Below, piece after piece: positions 26,237 to 33,769 of a DNA stretch of 64,000 nucleotides. Where the stretch lies: positions 310,001 to 374,000 of the forward strand of contig NZ_QWGA01000008.1 in NCBI RefSeq assembly GCF_003576245.1, in the 5' to 3' direction. Both the position numbers and the translations under genes were made by a program. How positions within the stretch are numbered: the first letter of the stretch is position 1; the number at the start of each line of letters is the position of its first letter. The notes beneath the pieces were generated by a model that was not told the origin of the DNA, did no database searches, and saw only the letters and a program-made list of their open reading frames with translations. This stretch comes from Henriciella algicola. GTDB lineage: Bacteria > Pseudomonadota > Alphaproteobacteria > Caulobacterales > Hyphomonadaceae.

Positions 26237-26755
26237 ATGAAACGTCTTATCCTGCTTCGCCATGCCAAGACCGAGCTCTGGAATGAGGGCGTTTCGGACC
26301 GGGACCGCAAGCTTGTGGCTCGCGGGCACAAGGATGCCGAAGCGATTGGCGATGAGCTGAAGGCGAGAGGCTGGGTGCCGGACGCAGCGCTTGTCTCAAC
26401 CGCCCGGCGCACGCGGGAGACATGGCGCCATCTGCACGACTTTTTTCCGGGCTGCGAGGCGACGCTTTCAGACGCGCTTTATCTCGCCAGCGTGCCGACC
26501 ATTATGGACCAGGTTTCTCTGGCGGCACCGAAGGTCTCTACACTTCTTGTGGTGGGGCATAATCCGGGCATGCACGAGACGGCGCTGTCGATCCTTCAAA
26601 AGGCTGGAACGTGCGATGACGCTGCTGCCCGCAAGCTTGGCGAGAAACTGCCAACTGGCACGGCTGTACTTTTCGAGTCCGAAGAGGACGAAGCTTTCAT
26701 CCCGGTTCACTTCAGGATGATCGGCTGGATAAGGCCAAAATTTCTTCGTGCCTAA
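26237..26755 (+). CDS. SixA-like phosphohistidine phosphatase (histidine phosphatase family)
   Basis: 172 residues. The catalytic motif LILLRHAKTELW (residues ~4-15) and VVGHNPGMHE with the second catalytic His define the RHG/phosphoglycerate-mutase-like branch, close to SixA, which dephosphorylates phosphotransfer proteins. The C terminus is unremarkable. A strong intrinsic terminator follows 8 bp later. Confidence 0.85.
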   Translation: MKRLILLRHAKTELWNEGVSDRDRKLVARGHKDAEAIGDELKARGWVPDAALVSTARRTRETWRHLHDFFPGCEATLSDALYLASVPTIMDQVSLAAPKVSTLLVVGHNPGMHETALSILQKAGTCDDAAARKLGEKLPTGTAVLFESEEDEAFIPVHFRMIGWIRPKFLRA

Positions 26756-26762
26756 ATGTAGA

Positions 26763-26797
26763 ACCGCCCTGCCGGGCGGGGCAGGGCGGTCAGTTTT
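26763..26797 (+). terminator. intrinsic terminator of the sixA-like gene
   Basis: A 10-bp GC stem (ACCGCCCTGC, 26763-26772; GCAGGGCGGT, 26781-26790) with an 8-base loop, followed by CAGTTTT. Confidence 0.85.
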
Positions 26798-26861
26798 CAG
26801 GGCCCCGACAGGAGGGGCGCGATGAGAGTGAGAGTTCCTGCCGGGGTTGCCTGAAGCTTGA

Positions 26862-27056
26862 TCAGACGCGTCCGGCAAGCCTGTTCTGGCGGCGGCGACG
26901 CTGGACCAGAAGAGTAGGCTTCCAATTTCCAGCATTGTCGTTAGCGGCCTTTCCGGACACGCGTCCGGCGGTGCCTGCGAGCACCGGCGTCATGCCGGTT
27001 CTGGTCGCAGTCTGTTCCAGACGGGGTTGGCGGGTCTGGGAGGCGAGCGGTTGCAT
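26862..27056 (-). CDS. small basic protein of unknown function
   Basis: 64 residues. It has a strong ribosome-binding site: AAGGAG 10 bases before the ATG at 27056. The N-terminal half is Thr/Arg/Gln-rich (MQPLASQTRQPRLEQTATRT), the middle is GRVSGKAANDNAGNWKPTLL and the tail is RRRRQNRLAGRV. Expression is further supported by a predicted promoter 100 bp upstream that overlaps a repeated motif. I do not recognise the family. A basic, Arg-rich small protein could bind nucleic acid, but that is a guess. Confidence 0.6.
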   Translation of the reverse strand: MQPLASQTRQPRLEQTATRTGMTPVLAGTAGRVSGKAANDNAGNWKPTLLVQRRRRQNRLAGRV

Positions 27057-27152
27057 CTGATATAACTCCTTCGTTGCAAGTTTCCGGTCTTCTTGTGCCG
27101 GTTGGTTGGTTGTCTGCCGGGGCGGGTTTGTCTCTGTGCCGCCGACGAGATT

Positions 27153-27181
27153 GATCTAGCAACGAAATTATTGCTTTTCAA
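27153..27181 (-). promoter_or_regulatory. predicted promoter of the 64-residue gene
   Basis: On the minus strand, TTGAAA (27181-27176), 17 bp, then TAGATC (27158-27153). The -35 box is five of six to consensus and lies inside motif copy 3 of the ATYGAAAARCA array, so a factor binding there would regulate this start. The leader to the ATG at 27056 would be about 90 bases. Confidence 0.5.
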
Positions 27182-27261
27182 TAAGCAATTATCGAAAAAC
27201 AATGCGATTTCTTAAAATCTGTATATGATTCAGGGGGATAAAAATTACTGTTTTTCGATAA
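27172..27261. promoter_or_regulatory. AT-rich operator-like region with three ATYGAAAARCA motifs
   Basis: Strikingly AT-rich for this genome. It holds ATCGAAAAACA on the plus strand (27191-27201), the same motif on the minus strand (27259-27249), and ATTGAAAAGCA on the minus strand (27182-27172). The first two form a perfect 13-bp inverted repeat (27189-27201 / 27249-27261). Two hairpins are also possible: CTGTTT-AAACAG (27248-27265) and ATTGCTT-AAGCAAT (27170-27189), the first perhaps a terminator for the DUF2256 gene. The layout suggests an array of binding sites. Confidence 0.6.
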
Positions 27262-27272
27262 ACAGGCTTGCG

Positions 27273-27443
27273 TCAGCCCTTTTTGGCTTCGCCGCGGCAT
27301 CGTTTGGAACAGTAAATCACCTCGTCCCAGACCGATTCCCACTTCTTGCGCCACGAAAAGGGGCGCTGGCAGACCGGACACGTCTTCTGCGGAAGGTCGC
27401 TCTTGCGGACCATTTTGTTGGAGGTGCGTTTTCTGTCTGACAT
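27273..27443 (-). CDS. DUF2256 zinc-ribbon protein
   Basis: 56 residues from the ATG at 27443, preceded by GGAAGGCAAGG. It carries the DUF2256 core: LPQKTCPVCQRPFSWRKKW, then WDEVIYCSKRCRGEAKKG. The CxxC and CxxxC pairs can bind zinc. In several bacteria this family is seen near photolyase/cryptochrome genes and FAD enzymes; here an FAD-dependent amine-oxidase-like gene is divergent 58 bp away. Its role is unknown. Confidence 0.85.
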   Translation of the reverse strand: MSDRKRTSNKMVRKSDLPQKTCPVCQRPFSWRKKWESVWDEVIYCSKRCRGEAKKG

Positions 27444-27500
27444 GAACCTTGCCTTCCTCGCCGGTAAACTAGGTCTTTGGCGGGAGCAGGAGAAGTCGCA

Positions 27501-28490
27501 ATGACGATAGCAATCATCGGTGCAGGTGTCGCAGGCCTCAGCGCAGCCGCAAGTCTGAAGGCCGCAGGCCGCGAGGTCGTCCTCTTTGATAAGGGGAGGG
27601 GCGCAGGCGGGCGTCTGTCGACCAGGCGTGCCGCGTCTCCAATCGGAGAGGTCCGCTTCGATCATGGTGCGCAGTTCTTCACCGCGCGCGACGAGGGTTT
27701 TCGCAGACTGGTAAACGACCTCGAAAAGCGCGGCCACGTCGCAAAGTGGATGCCGAGGCGTGTTTCCCTCTCGAAGACGGACGGGTTCTGGACTGCAGCG
27801 GCGCTCCAATCAGACGATGACTGGTATGTCGGCGCGCCGTCGATGAATTCACTCGTCAAGGCGATGGCGGAAGGCCACGAGGTGCGCTGGGGAGAGCGGG
27901 CGACTGCGCTCTCGATCCGCGAGGATGGGCGATACGTACAATTTGATCCGTCCAGATGGCAGGGGCCGTTCGATGCAGTCATTCTCGCCGTTCCCGCTGA
28001 GCAGGCAAAAGATCTTCTGGCTGAGACGAACGCCGAACTTGCCAGTGACGCTGCTGCATCGGAGACCGCGCCGTGCTGGGCGGCGATGCTGGTTTTCGAT
28101 AGGCCTCTAGAGACAGGATGGGACGTCGCCGAGGTCGCAGGCTCGCCTCTGGGACTTGCGGTTCGCAACAGCTCCAAACCGGGGAGAGGAGATGAAGAAA
28201 CCTTCGTCCTTCACGCCACGCCAGAATGGACCCGGGCAAATGTCGACATGGCCAAGGACGATGTCGCTGCTGAGCTCAGCCGTCTCTTCTGTGAGATGAC
28301 GGGCGCAGATACGCCTTTGTTCGCTGCTGCCCATCGCTGGCTCTATGCGAAAACAGAGACACCTGCCGCCAGCTCCTTCGGCTGGGATGAGAGGCAGCGC
28401 ATCGGTGTAATCGGCGACTGGCGAATTGCGCCGCGTATCGAGGCAGCGTGGCAAAGCGGTCACGCACTCGCCCGCGTCTTGACTGATTGA
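27501..28490 (+). CDS. FAD-dependent amine oxidase/renalase-like protein
   Basis: 329 residues from the ATG at 27501 (AGGAG 8 bases upstream); the longer frame from 27477 would remove that site. The N-terminal dinucleotide-binding motif IAIIGAGVAGLSAAASLKAA is followed by LFDKGRGAGGRLSTRR and FDHGAQFFTARD, the renalase-type pattern. A C-terminal FAD-contact IGVIGDWRIAPRIEAAWQSG is present. The substrate is unknown. It lies divergent from the DUF2256 gene with a shared 57-bp promoter region. Confidence 0.8.
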   Translation: MTIAIIGAGVAGLSAAASLKAAGREVVLFDKGRGAGGRLSTRRAASPIGEVRFDHGAQFFTARDEGFRRLVNDLEKRGHVAKWMPRRVSLSKTDGFWTAAALQSDDDWYVGAPSMNSLVKAMAEGHEVRWGERATALSIREDGRYVQFDPSRWQGPFDAVILAVPAEQAKDLLAETNAELASDAAASETAPCWAAMLVFDRPLETGWDVAEVAGSPLGLAVRNSSKPGRGDEETFVLHATPEWTRANVDMAKDDVAAELSRLFCEMTGADTPLFAAAHRWLYAKTETPAASSFGWDERQRIGVIGDWRIAPRIEAAWQSGHALARVLTD

Positions 28491-28536
28491 ACAGCCGCAA
28501 CCTTGAATTAAGCAATCATATTGCTTCTATCCGCCC

Positions 28537-29979
28537 ATGCGAGTGGGGGGACAGGAAGACAATGTCGTCTGGTTGGATCCGGGCGAACCCAAGCCGGCGG
28601 CTGGCGCGCCGCGGCTTCTGGAGGCGCTTGCCTTCTCGCAGGCCCTTCCGCCCATCCTCAGCGCCCGTGAGCGCCTGACCAGATGGCAGTGGGAAATCTT
28701 CGGCGCGTTCCTGACGTTGGTGATCATCATGCTCCTGCTGTGGCCCGTCCTCCTGGGGGTGGCCGCGAAAGTTGTATTCTGGTTGCTCTTCTCGCTGACG
28801 GTCGTCTGGCGGCTGGCCCTGACAGTTGTGGGCGCGCTAGAGCGGGTTGCGGGGGCGCGGCAGCCTCCGCTCACGGATATTCCAGATGATGAGTTGCCGA
28901 TCTATTCGGTCCTGATCGCGCTTCGTCATGAGCGGAACATGATGGAGCAGCTGGCGGCCAGTCTGAAAGCTATCAACTGGCCAGCAGAGCGCCTCGATAT
29001 CCTTCTGCTGATCGAGGAGGATGACGTGTCGACCTATGAAGCGGCGATGGACGCGGATTTCCCCGTCGGAACGGTCTGCGTCACCATCCCGCCCGGTGAG
29101 CCGATGACGAAACCGCGCGCATTGAATTATGGCCTCGCCGCAGCCTTGGGCGAATTCATTACGGTCCTCGACGCTGAAGACCGCCCGCACCCCGATCAGC
29201 TGCGCGAAGCATATGCCGCATTCTCACAGCGGGGCGACGGTGTGCGCTGCGTGCAGGCGCCGCTTATTGCCAGCAATGGCGCCGATGGCTGGCTGCAGGC
29301 CCAATGGACGCTTGAATATGCCGTACAGTTCGGCCTGCATGTTCCCGCACTGGCAAGTCTCGGACTGCCGGTCATGCTGGGCGGAACGAGCAACCATTTC
29401 CGCCGCCACGATCTCATCGCGTTTGGCGGTTGGGATGCATGGAACGTGACAGAAGATGCGGATCTCGGGATACGGATCGCACGCCTCGGTGGGCGGACCG
29501 CAACGATCCGTTCCGGAACGGAAGAGACCGCACCTGAATCGCTGCCCATCTGGACCAGCCAGCGCAGCCGATGGATCAAGGGCTTCGTCCAGACCTGGCT
29601 CGTCTGCATGCGCACGCCTGTCACCCTAATGCTCGAACTTGGGCTGCTCCGCTGGGTGAGCCTTCAACTTACGCTGGGCGGCGCGATCGTAAGCGCGTTC
29701 CTCTATGGGCCGATGGTTCTGATGATTTTGCTAGGGACGCTGTTTCCATCCCTATTCAACTACACACCGGTGGACTTCGGCCTGTTCATGGCCGGGATGA
29801 CGGGCTGCGTCGTTGCAGACTGTCTGGCCCCCGGAAAGTGGACGGTGTCACGCGTCATCGCAATCGTCACGCGGCCATTCTACTGGCCGCTTATGACAGT
29901 GGCGGCGGCAAAAGCAGTAATCGGGCTTGTCCTGCGGCCTTTCTACTGGGCGAAGACGCCCCATATCCCTTCGGCATAA
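28537..29979 (+). CDS. family 2 membrane glycosyltransferase
   Basis: 480 residues. Two membrane segments near residues 55-95 precede a GT-A catalytic domain: VLDAEDRP (DxD-like), VTEDADLGIRIAR (TED), and QRSRWIKGFVQTWL (QxxRW of processive synthases). Four membrane segments follow (~365-470). This is the cellulose-synthase-like layout of exopolysaccharide or lipid glycosyltransferases. No polysaccharide operon is adjacent, so the sugar product is unknown. A small membrane protein follows 15 bp downstream. Confidence 0.88.
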   Translation: MRVGGQEDNVVWLDPGEPKPAAGAPRLLEALAFSQALPPILSARERLTRWQWEIFGAFLTLVIIMLLLWPVLLGVAAKVVFWLLFSLTVVWRLALTVVGALERVAGARQPPLTDIPDDELPIYSVLIALRHERNMMEQLAASLKAINWPAERLDILLLIEEDDVSTYEAAMDADFPVGTVCVTIPPGEPMTKPRALNYGLAAALGEFITVLDAEDRPHPDQLREAYAAFSQRGDGVRCVQAPLIASNGADGWLQAQWTLEYAVQFGLHVPALASLGLPVMLGGTSNHFRRHDLIAFGGWDAWNVTEDADLGIRIARLGGRTATIRSGTEETAPESLPIWTSQRSRWIKGFVQTWLVCMRTPVTLMLELGLLRWVSLQLTLGGAIVSAFLYGPMVLMILLGTLFPSLFNYTPVDFGLFMAGMTGCVVADCLAPGKWTVSRVIAIVTRPFYWPLMTVAAAKAVIGLVLRPFYWAKTPHIPSA

Positions 29980-29994
29980 ACCCTTGGGACTTTC

Positions 29995-30222
29995 ATGCTG
30001 GACTGGATCGTATCCATCGGGCTCATCGCCCTTTTTGGCGCCGTCATCGTCTACTCAAACCTGCGCCTCGGAAAACCGCGCCGGGACGGACGGCCGAACA
30101 AGCTGCCATGGGGCTTCATCATGGTGTTCTGCGTCCTCGGCATATTCCTGATGGTCGTGCATTTGTTCAACCTTGCAGGTTTTGAGACCGGCCCGGAACA
30201 CAGCCTCCTCGGGCGCTTCTAG
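29995..30222 (+). CDS. small two-pass membrane protein
   Basis: 75 residues starting MLDWIVSIGLIALFGAVIVY. Two membrane segments (~3-20 and ~41-63) flank a basic loop (NLRLGKPRRDGRPNKLPWGF). It is 15 bp after the glycosyltransferase stop, so it is almost certainly co-transcribed. It may be an accessory or regulatory subunit of that enzyme; this is inferred from position alone. Confidence 0.6.
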   Translation: MLDWIVSIGLIALFGAVIVYSNLRLGKPRRDGRPNKLPWGFIMVFCVLGIFLMVVHLFNLAGFETGPEHSLLGRF

Positions 30223-30287
30223 CTCCTATCCAGTTTGTGCTTGCCGGAATTTCGTTTCGGGTCTAGAACAAAGTGAGAACATGAGAG

Positions 30288-30665
30288 ATGGAAATGAGCA
30301 AAGATTCATTGAGATCCGTTGGTGAGACGCTCGTCGCGGCAAATAATGATGGCAGTTACAAGGATCTGATCAACACGATCTATGCCGCCGATTGCGTGTC
30401 GGTCGAGGCAGCCGCGCCGCCCGGCGGGAGCGCGGAGGCGCACGGCATTGAGGCCATCAAGGGCAAATGGGCGTGGTGGGAAGACAATCATGACGTCCAC
30501 GATACTGAGGCTGTTGGTCCGTACCTGCATGGTGAGGACCGTTTCGGCGTCGTTTTCAGCATTGATGTGACGAACAAGGCCTCCGGTGAGCGTGTGAAGA
30601 TGCAGGAAATTGCTCTCTACACAGTGAAGGACGGCAAGATCGTGCGCGAGGAGTTCTTCTACTAG
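30288..30665 (+). CDS. SnoaL/NTF2-like fold protein
   Basis: 125 residues; the ATG at 30294 is an equally good start. The order NDGSYKDLINTIYAADCVSV, GIEAIKGKWAWWEDNHDVHD, DRFGVVFSIDVTN and the ending VKMQEIALYTVKDGKIVREE is the cone-shaped NTF2-like fold used by ketosteroid-isomerase and SnoaL enzymes. The substrate cannot be inferred. It lies upstream of the acyl-CoA dehydrogenase cluster but 130 bp away. Confidence 0.8.
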   Translation: MEMSKDSLRSVGETLVAANNDGSYKDLINTIYAADCVSVEAAAPPGGSAEAHGIEAIKGKWAWWEDNHDVHDTEAVGPYLHGEDRFGVVFSIDVTNKASGERVKMQEIALYTVKDGKIVREEFFY

Positions 30666-30795
30666 GCAGGAATTTGGCGTCATTCTTCGACGATGCGTCA
30701 GATCGGCCTTGTCGCAGCGTCGGGTCGTGACGCAGAGCGCGGCAACGGCTATGTCACTATCAGATACGACAGGATAGCTTGAGGGAGCCGAAACA

Positions 30796-32010
30796 ATGCC
30801 ATTTGACGCGCCATCCGATCCAGATGCCTTCCGCGAGAAAGTTCGCGGCTGGCTCGAGGAAAACTGCCCGGAATCCATGCGCACGCCGATGCCGGAAGAC
30901 GAAGTCGTCTGGGGCGGTCGCCGTGAGAAGTTCAAGAACCCGGACTCCAAGGTCTGGCTTGAGCGTATGGCCAACGAAGGCTGGACGGCCCCGACCTGGC
31001 CAAAGGAATATGGCGGCGGCGGTCTGACCCGCGAGCAGGCCAAGATCCTTGAGCAGGAAATGGCACGCATCGGTGCACGTACGCCGCTCTTTTCGTTCGG
31101 TCTCTGGATGTTTGGTCCGGCCCTCATTGAATTCGGCAATGAAGAGCAGAAGAAGCGCTTCCTGCCTGATATTGTCCATGGCCGGACGCGTTGGTGTCAG
31201 GGCTATTCCGAGCCAGGCGCCGGCTCTGACCTTGCAGGTCTGCAGACCAAGTGTGAGGACAAGGGCGATCACTATCTGATCAACGGTCAGAAAGTCTGGA
31301 CCTCCTATGCGAATGAGGCCGACTGGATTTTCTGCCTCGTGCGCACCGACAATACGGTGAAGCATGAGGGGATCAGCTTCATCCTGTTCGACATGGAAAG
31401 CGAAGGCGTTGAGACCCGTCCGATCAAGTTGATCTCCGGTTCGTCGCCTTTCTGTGAGACTTTCTTCTCTGACGTGAAAGTTCCCAAGGACCAGCTGGTC
31501 GGCGAGGTGAATGGCGGCTGGAAGATCGCCAAGCGCCTGCTTCAGCATGAGCGTTCCTCGATCTCGGCAAGCGGCTTCGGCTCGACCCGTGGCACTGGCA
31601 TGTTGGAGCTTGAGGAATATGCAAAGATCCACGTCGGCACGGATGGCGATGGAAAGCTTCTCGACGGTGACCTGCGCGGCCGCATTGCGGACCACCAGAT
31701 GTATGCCAAGGCGTTTAATCTGACCGTGCAGCGCAGCCAGCAACAGGCTAAAGCTGGGCAGGAAGTCGGCCATACCGCCTCCATCATCAAATACGCTGCG
31801 GCAAAGATGAACCAGGACAAGCACGAACTGATGGTCGAAGCGCTCGGGACTGAAGGGCTCGGCTGGGAAGGCGAAGGCTTTGACCGCGGCGCCAAGATGG
31901 TGACCCGTGGCTGGCTTCGCTCCAAGGGCAACTCGATCGAGGGCGGCACGAGCGAGATCAATCTCAACGTGGTTTCCAAGCGCGTCCTCGGCCTGCGGGA
32001 CCACCAGTAA
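30796..32010 (+). CDS. acyl-CoA dehydrogenase, probable subunit of a heteromeric pair
   Basis: 404 residues. FAD flavoenzyme that introduces the alpha-beta double bond into acyl-CoA. Visible are WTAPTWPKEYGGGGLTREQA, YSEPGAGSDLAGLQTKCED, GQKVWTSYANEADWIFCLVR and the C-terminal IEGGTSEINLNVVSKRVLGL. The second acyl-CoA dehydrogenase at 32368 is a shorter partner; such pairs form alpha2-beta2 enzymes in steroid and branched-acyl catabolism. The substrate is unknown. A TAATG overlap joins the stop to the next gene's ATG. Confidence 0.9.
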   Translation: MPFDAPSDPDAFREKVRGWLEENCPESMRTPMPEDEVVWGGRREKFKNPDSKVWLERMANEGWTAPTWPKEYGGGGLTREQAKILEQEMARIGARTPLFSFGLWMFGPALIEFGNEEQKKRFLPDIVHGRTRWCQGYSEPGAGSDLAGLQTKCEDKGDHYLINGQKVWTSYANEADWIFCLVRTDNTVKHEGISFILFDMESEGVETRPIKLISGSSPFCETFFSDVKVPKDQLVGEVNGGWKIAKRLLQHERSSISASGFGSTRGTGMLELEEYAKIHVGTDGDGKLLDGDLRGRIADHQMYAKAFNLTVQRSQQQAKAGQEVGHTASIIKYAAAKMNQDKHELMVEALGTEGLGWEGEGFDRGAKMVTRGWLRSKGNSIEGGTSEINLNVVSKRVLGLRDHQ

Positions 32011-32360
32011 TGCGCGCTCTGATCGCCGCTGGCATGGTGCTGGCCATCGCGCCAGTCGCCACAGCCGACCCGGCCGCAAAAGGCTGGTGCTTCAAGCATC
32101 CCGCCGCTGATGCACAGGCGAACATCTTCGCGACGACGCTGAGCGAAAGTTCAGGCGTAAAGAAGCTGGTCTTCACCGATGCTGAAGAGCACCAGAACAC
32201 TTTTGACCTGAATGCTGTCGGCGTGAACGAATACGCGCTGAAAGGCGGTCGGGATGGCGACGGCGTCATCTTCCGCGCTGACGGCCACCTGGAAATGTAT
32301 GACTCGGATGGCGCGAGCGGATCTGCCGCGCCCAGCACCGAGCAGGACTGTATAGGATAA
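32010..32360 (+). CDS. small exported protein of unknown function
   Basis: 116 residues with a clear signal peptide (MRALIAAGMVLAIAPVATAD). The mature part has two Cys residues and beta-rich stretches (VKKLVFTDAEEHQNTFDLNA, NEYALKGGRDGDGVIFRADG, HLEMYD) ending in CIG. It is translationally coupled to the acyl-CoA dehydrogenase before it and 7 bp from the one after. An exported protein in the middle of a cytoplasmic enzyme operon is odd; I do not recognise the family. Confidence 0.65.
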   Translation: MRALIAAGMVLAIAPVATADPAAKGWCFKHPAADAQANIFATTLSESSGVKKLVFTDAEEHQNTFDLNAVGVNEYALKGGRDGDGVIFRADGHLEMYDSDGASGSAAPSTEQDCIG

Positions 32361-32367
32361 GAGACCG

Positions 32368-33504
32368 ATGACCTTCATTCTGACTGAAGACCAGGAGATG
32401 CTGCGCGATACCGCAGTGAACTTCACACGTGACGAACTGCCGGTTAAGCACCTGCGTGCGCTTCGCGACGCTGGCAAGAACGGCGTTGATCCCGAAGCGC
32501 GCCAGAAGCTCGCAGAGCTCGGCTTTTTCGGGGTGCTGATCCCGGAAGAGTATGACGGCGTTGAAATGAGCATGACCGCTTTCGGCCAGGTTATGGAAGC
32601 ACAAGGCCGTACACTGGCCTCGACCCCGCTGCTGCAGACCGCTTGCATTGGCGCCAGTGCCATCCTCATGGGCGGTACTGAAGCCCAGAAGAAAGAGTGG
32701 CTGCCAAAGATCGCGGCTGGCGAAGTGACGACCGCTCTGGCGCTCGATGAGACAAGCCATCACAATCCTGCGGGCGTCGCCACCGAAGCAGAACGTGACG
32801 GGCAGGGCTACACGCTGAACGGTGCCAAGAAGTACGTTCAGGACGGCCATCATGCCGACATGTTCATCGTCGTCGCCCGCACTTTTGGTGAGGCAGGCGA
32901 TAGTCACGGCCTGACGCTGTTCCTCGTGCCGCGCGATGCGAAGGGCCTTACGGTACAGGCACTGAACACGGTCGATAGCCATGGTGCAGCTCACCTGACG
33001 CTAGACGGCGTCCACGTTGATGACAGCCACGTGCTCGGCGCCGCCGACAAGGGGATGGACATTCTTGAGCCTGTCCTCGACCGCGGCCGTATCGCGCTCG
33101 CCGCCGAGATGCTGGGCTCATCGCTCGCTGCATTCGAGATGACGCATGAGTACATGCAGACCCGCAAACAGTTCGGCCAGCTGATCGGCTCCTTCCAGGC
33201 GCTGCAGCACCGCGCTGCAAAGATGTTCACTGAGCTGGAGCTGACCACCTCTTGCATCGCAGCGGCGCTTTCTGCCGTCGACAGCCAGCGCAACGATATC
33301 GCTGAACTGGCAAGCCTCGCCAAGGCCCGCGCCAGCGAGACTGTGCATCTGGTTTCAAACGAGACGGTTCAGTTGCATGGCGGCATCGGCATGACCGACG
33401 ATCACGACTCTGGCTTTTACATGAAGCGGGCACGTGTTCAGGAAGCGCTGCTGGGCTCTGCGAGCTTCCATCGCGATCGCTACGCAAAGCTGAACGGCTA
33501 CTAG
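32368..33504 (+). CDS. acyl-CoA dehydrogenase, second subunit of the probable pair
   Basis: 378 residues. Acyl-CoA dehydrogenase fold with LGFFGVLIPEEYDGVEMSMT, LALDETSHHNPAGVATEAER, GAKKYVQDGHHADMFIVVAR, and TRKQFGQLIGSFQALQHRAA. The C terminus QLHGGIGMTDDHDSGFYMKR ends in GSASFHRDRYAKLNGY, lacking the usual EGT region that carries the catalytic Glu. This is typical of the non-catalytic beta subunit in two-gene dehydrogenases. It should complex with the product at 30796. Confidence 0.88.
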   Translation: MTFILTEDQEMLRDTAVNFTRDELPVKHLRALRDAGKNGVDPEARQKLAELGFFGVLIPEEYDGVEMSMTAFGQVMEAQGRTLASTPLLQTACIGASAILMGGTEAQKKEWLPKIAAGEVTTALALDETSHHNPAGVATEAERDGQGYTLNGAKKYVQDGHHADMFIVVARTFGEAGDSHGLTLFLVPRDAKGLTVQALNTVDSHGAAHLTLDGVHVDDSHVLGAADKGMDILEPVLDRGRIALAAEMLGSSLAAFEMTHEYMQTRKQFGQLIGSFQALQHRAAKMFTELELTTSCIAAALSAVDSQRNDIAELASLAKARASETVHLVSNETVQLHGGIGMTDDHDSGFYMKRARVQEALLGSASFHRDRYAKLNGY

Positions 33505-33536
33505 GCCCTTTTTGCCTGCCACCAAAATGAAATGGA

Positions 33537-33602
33537 CCGGAGCCATAAGGCTCCGGCCCATCATCCATGCACAGGTGAATGGTCCGGATACGCGTGCATG
33601 GA
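33537..33602. repeat. two inverted repeats after the acyl-CoA dehydrogenase operon
   Basis: CCGGAGCC-ataa-GGCTCCGG (33537-33556) is a perfect 8-bp hairpin 32 bp after the stop of the dehydrogenase. TCCATGCAC (33564-33572) pairs with GTGCATGGA (33594-33602) around a 21-base loop. No T-run follows, so factor-dependent termination or mRNA stabilisation is possible. The rest of the 265-bp gap (33505-33769) holds only a weak promoter-like stretch for the next gene. Confidence 0.55.
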
Positions 33603-33769
33603 ATTACGTTCTATCTACAATTCAGGAAACAAGGTCAGGGCAGCGAGGTTCCGCCCGAAGCTGTAGGTTTGGCTGAATAGTGCAGCTTGCGCGGTCCGGG
33701 TCGGCGCCGATTGATCTTGGATGACGGCGTGCTAGCTCCTTGCGCGTCGCAGATACGGGATCGTCCGGC

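Noticed and set aside
26862-27056. AANDN in the 64-residue protein resembles the start of the alphaproteobacterial tmRNA tag
   Set aside because: The frame does not end in the tag's Ala-Ala ending, no tRNA-like acceptor with CCA is visible, and a strong ribosome-binding site marks it as a normal gene.
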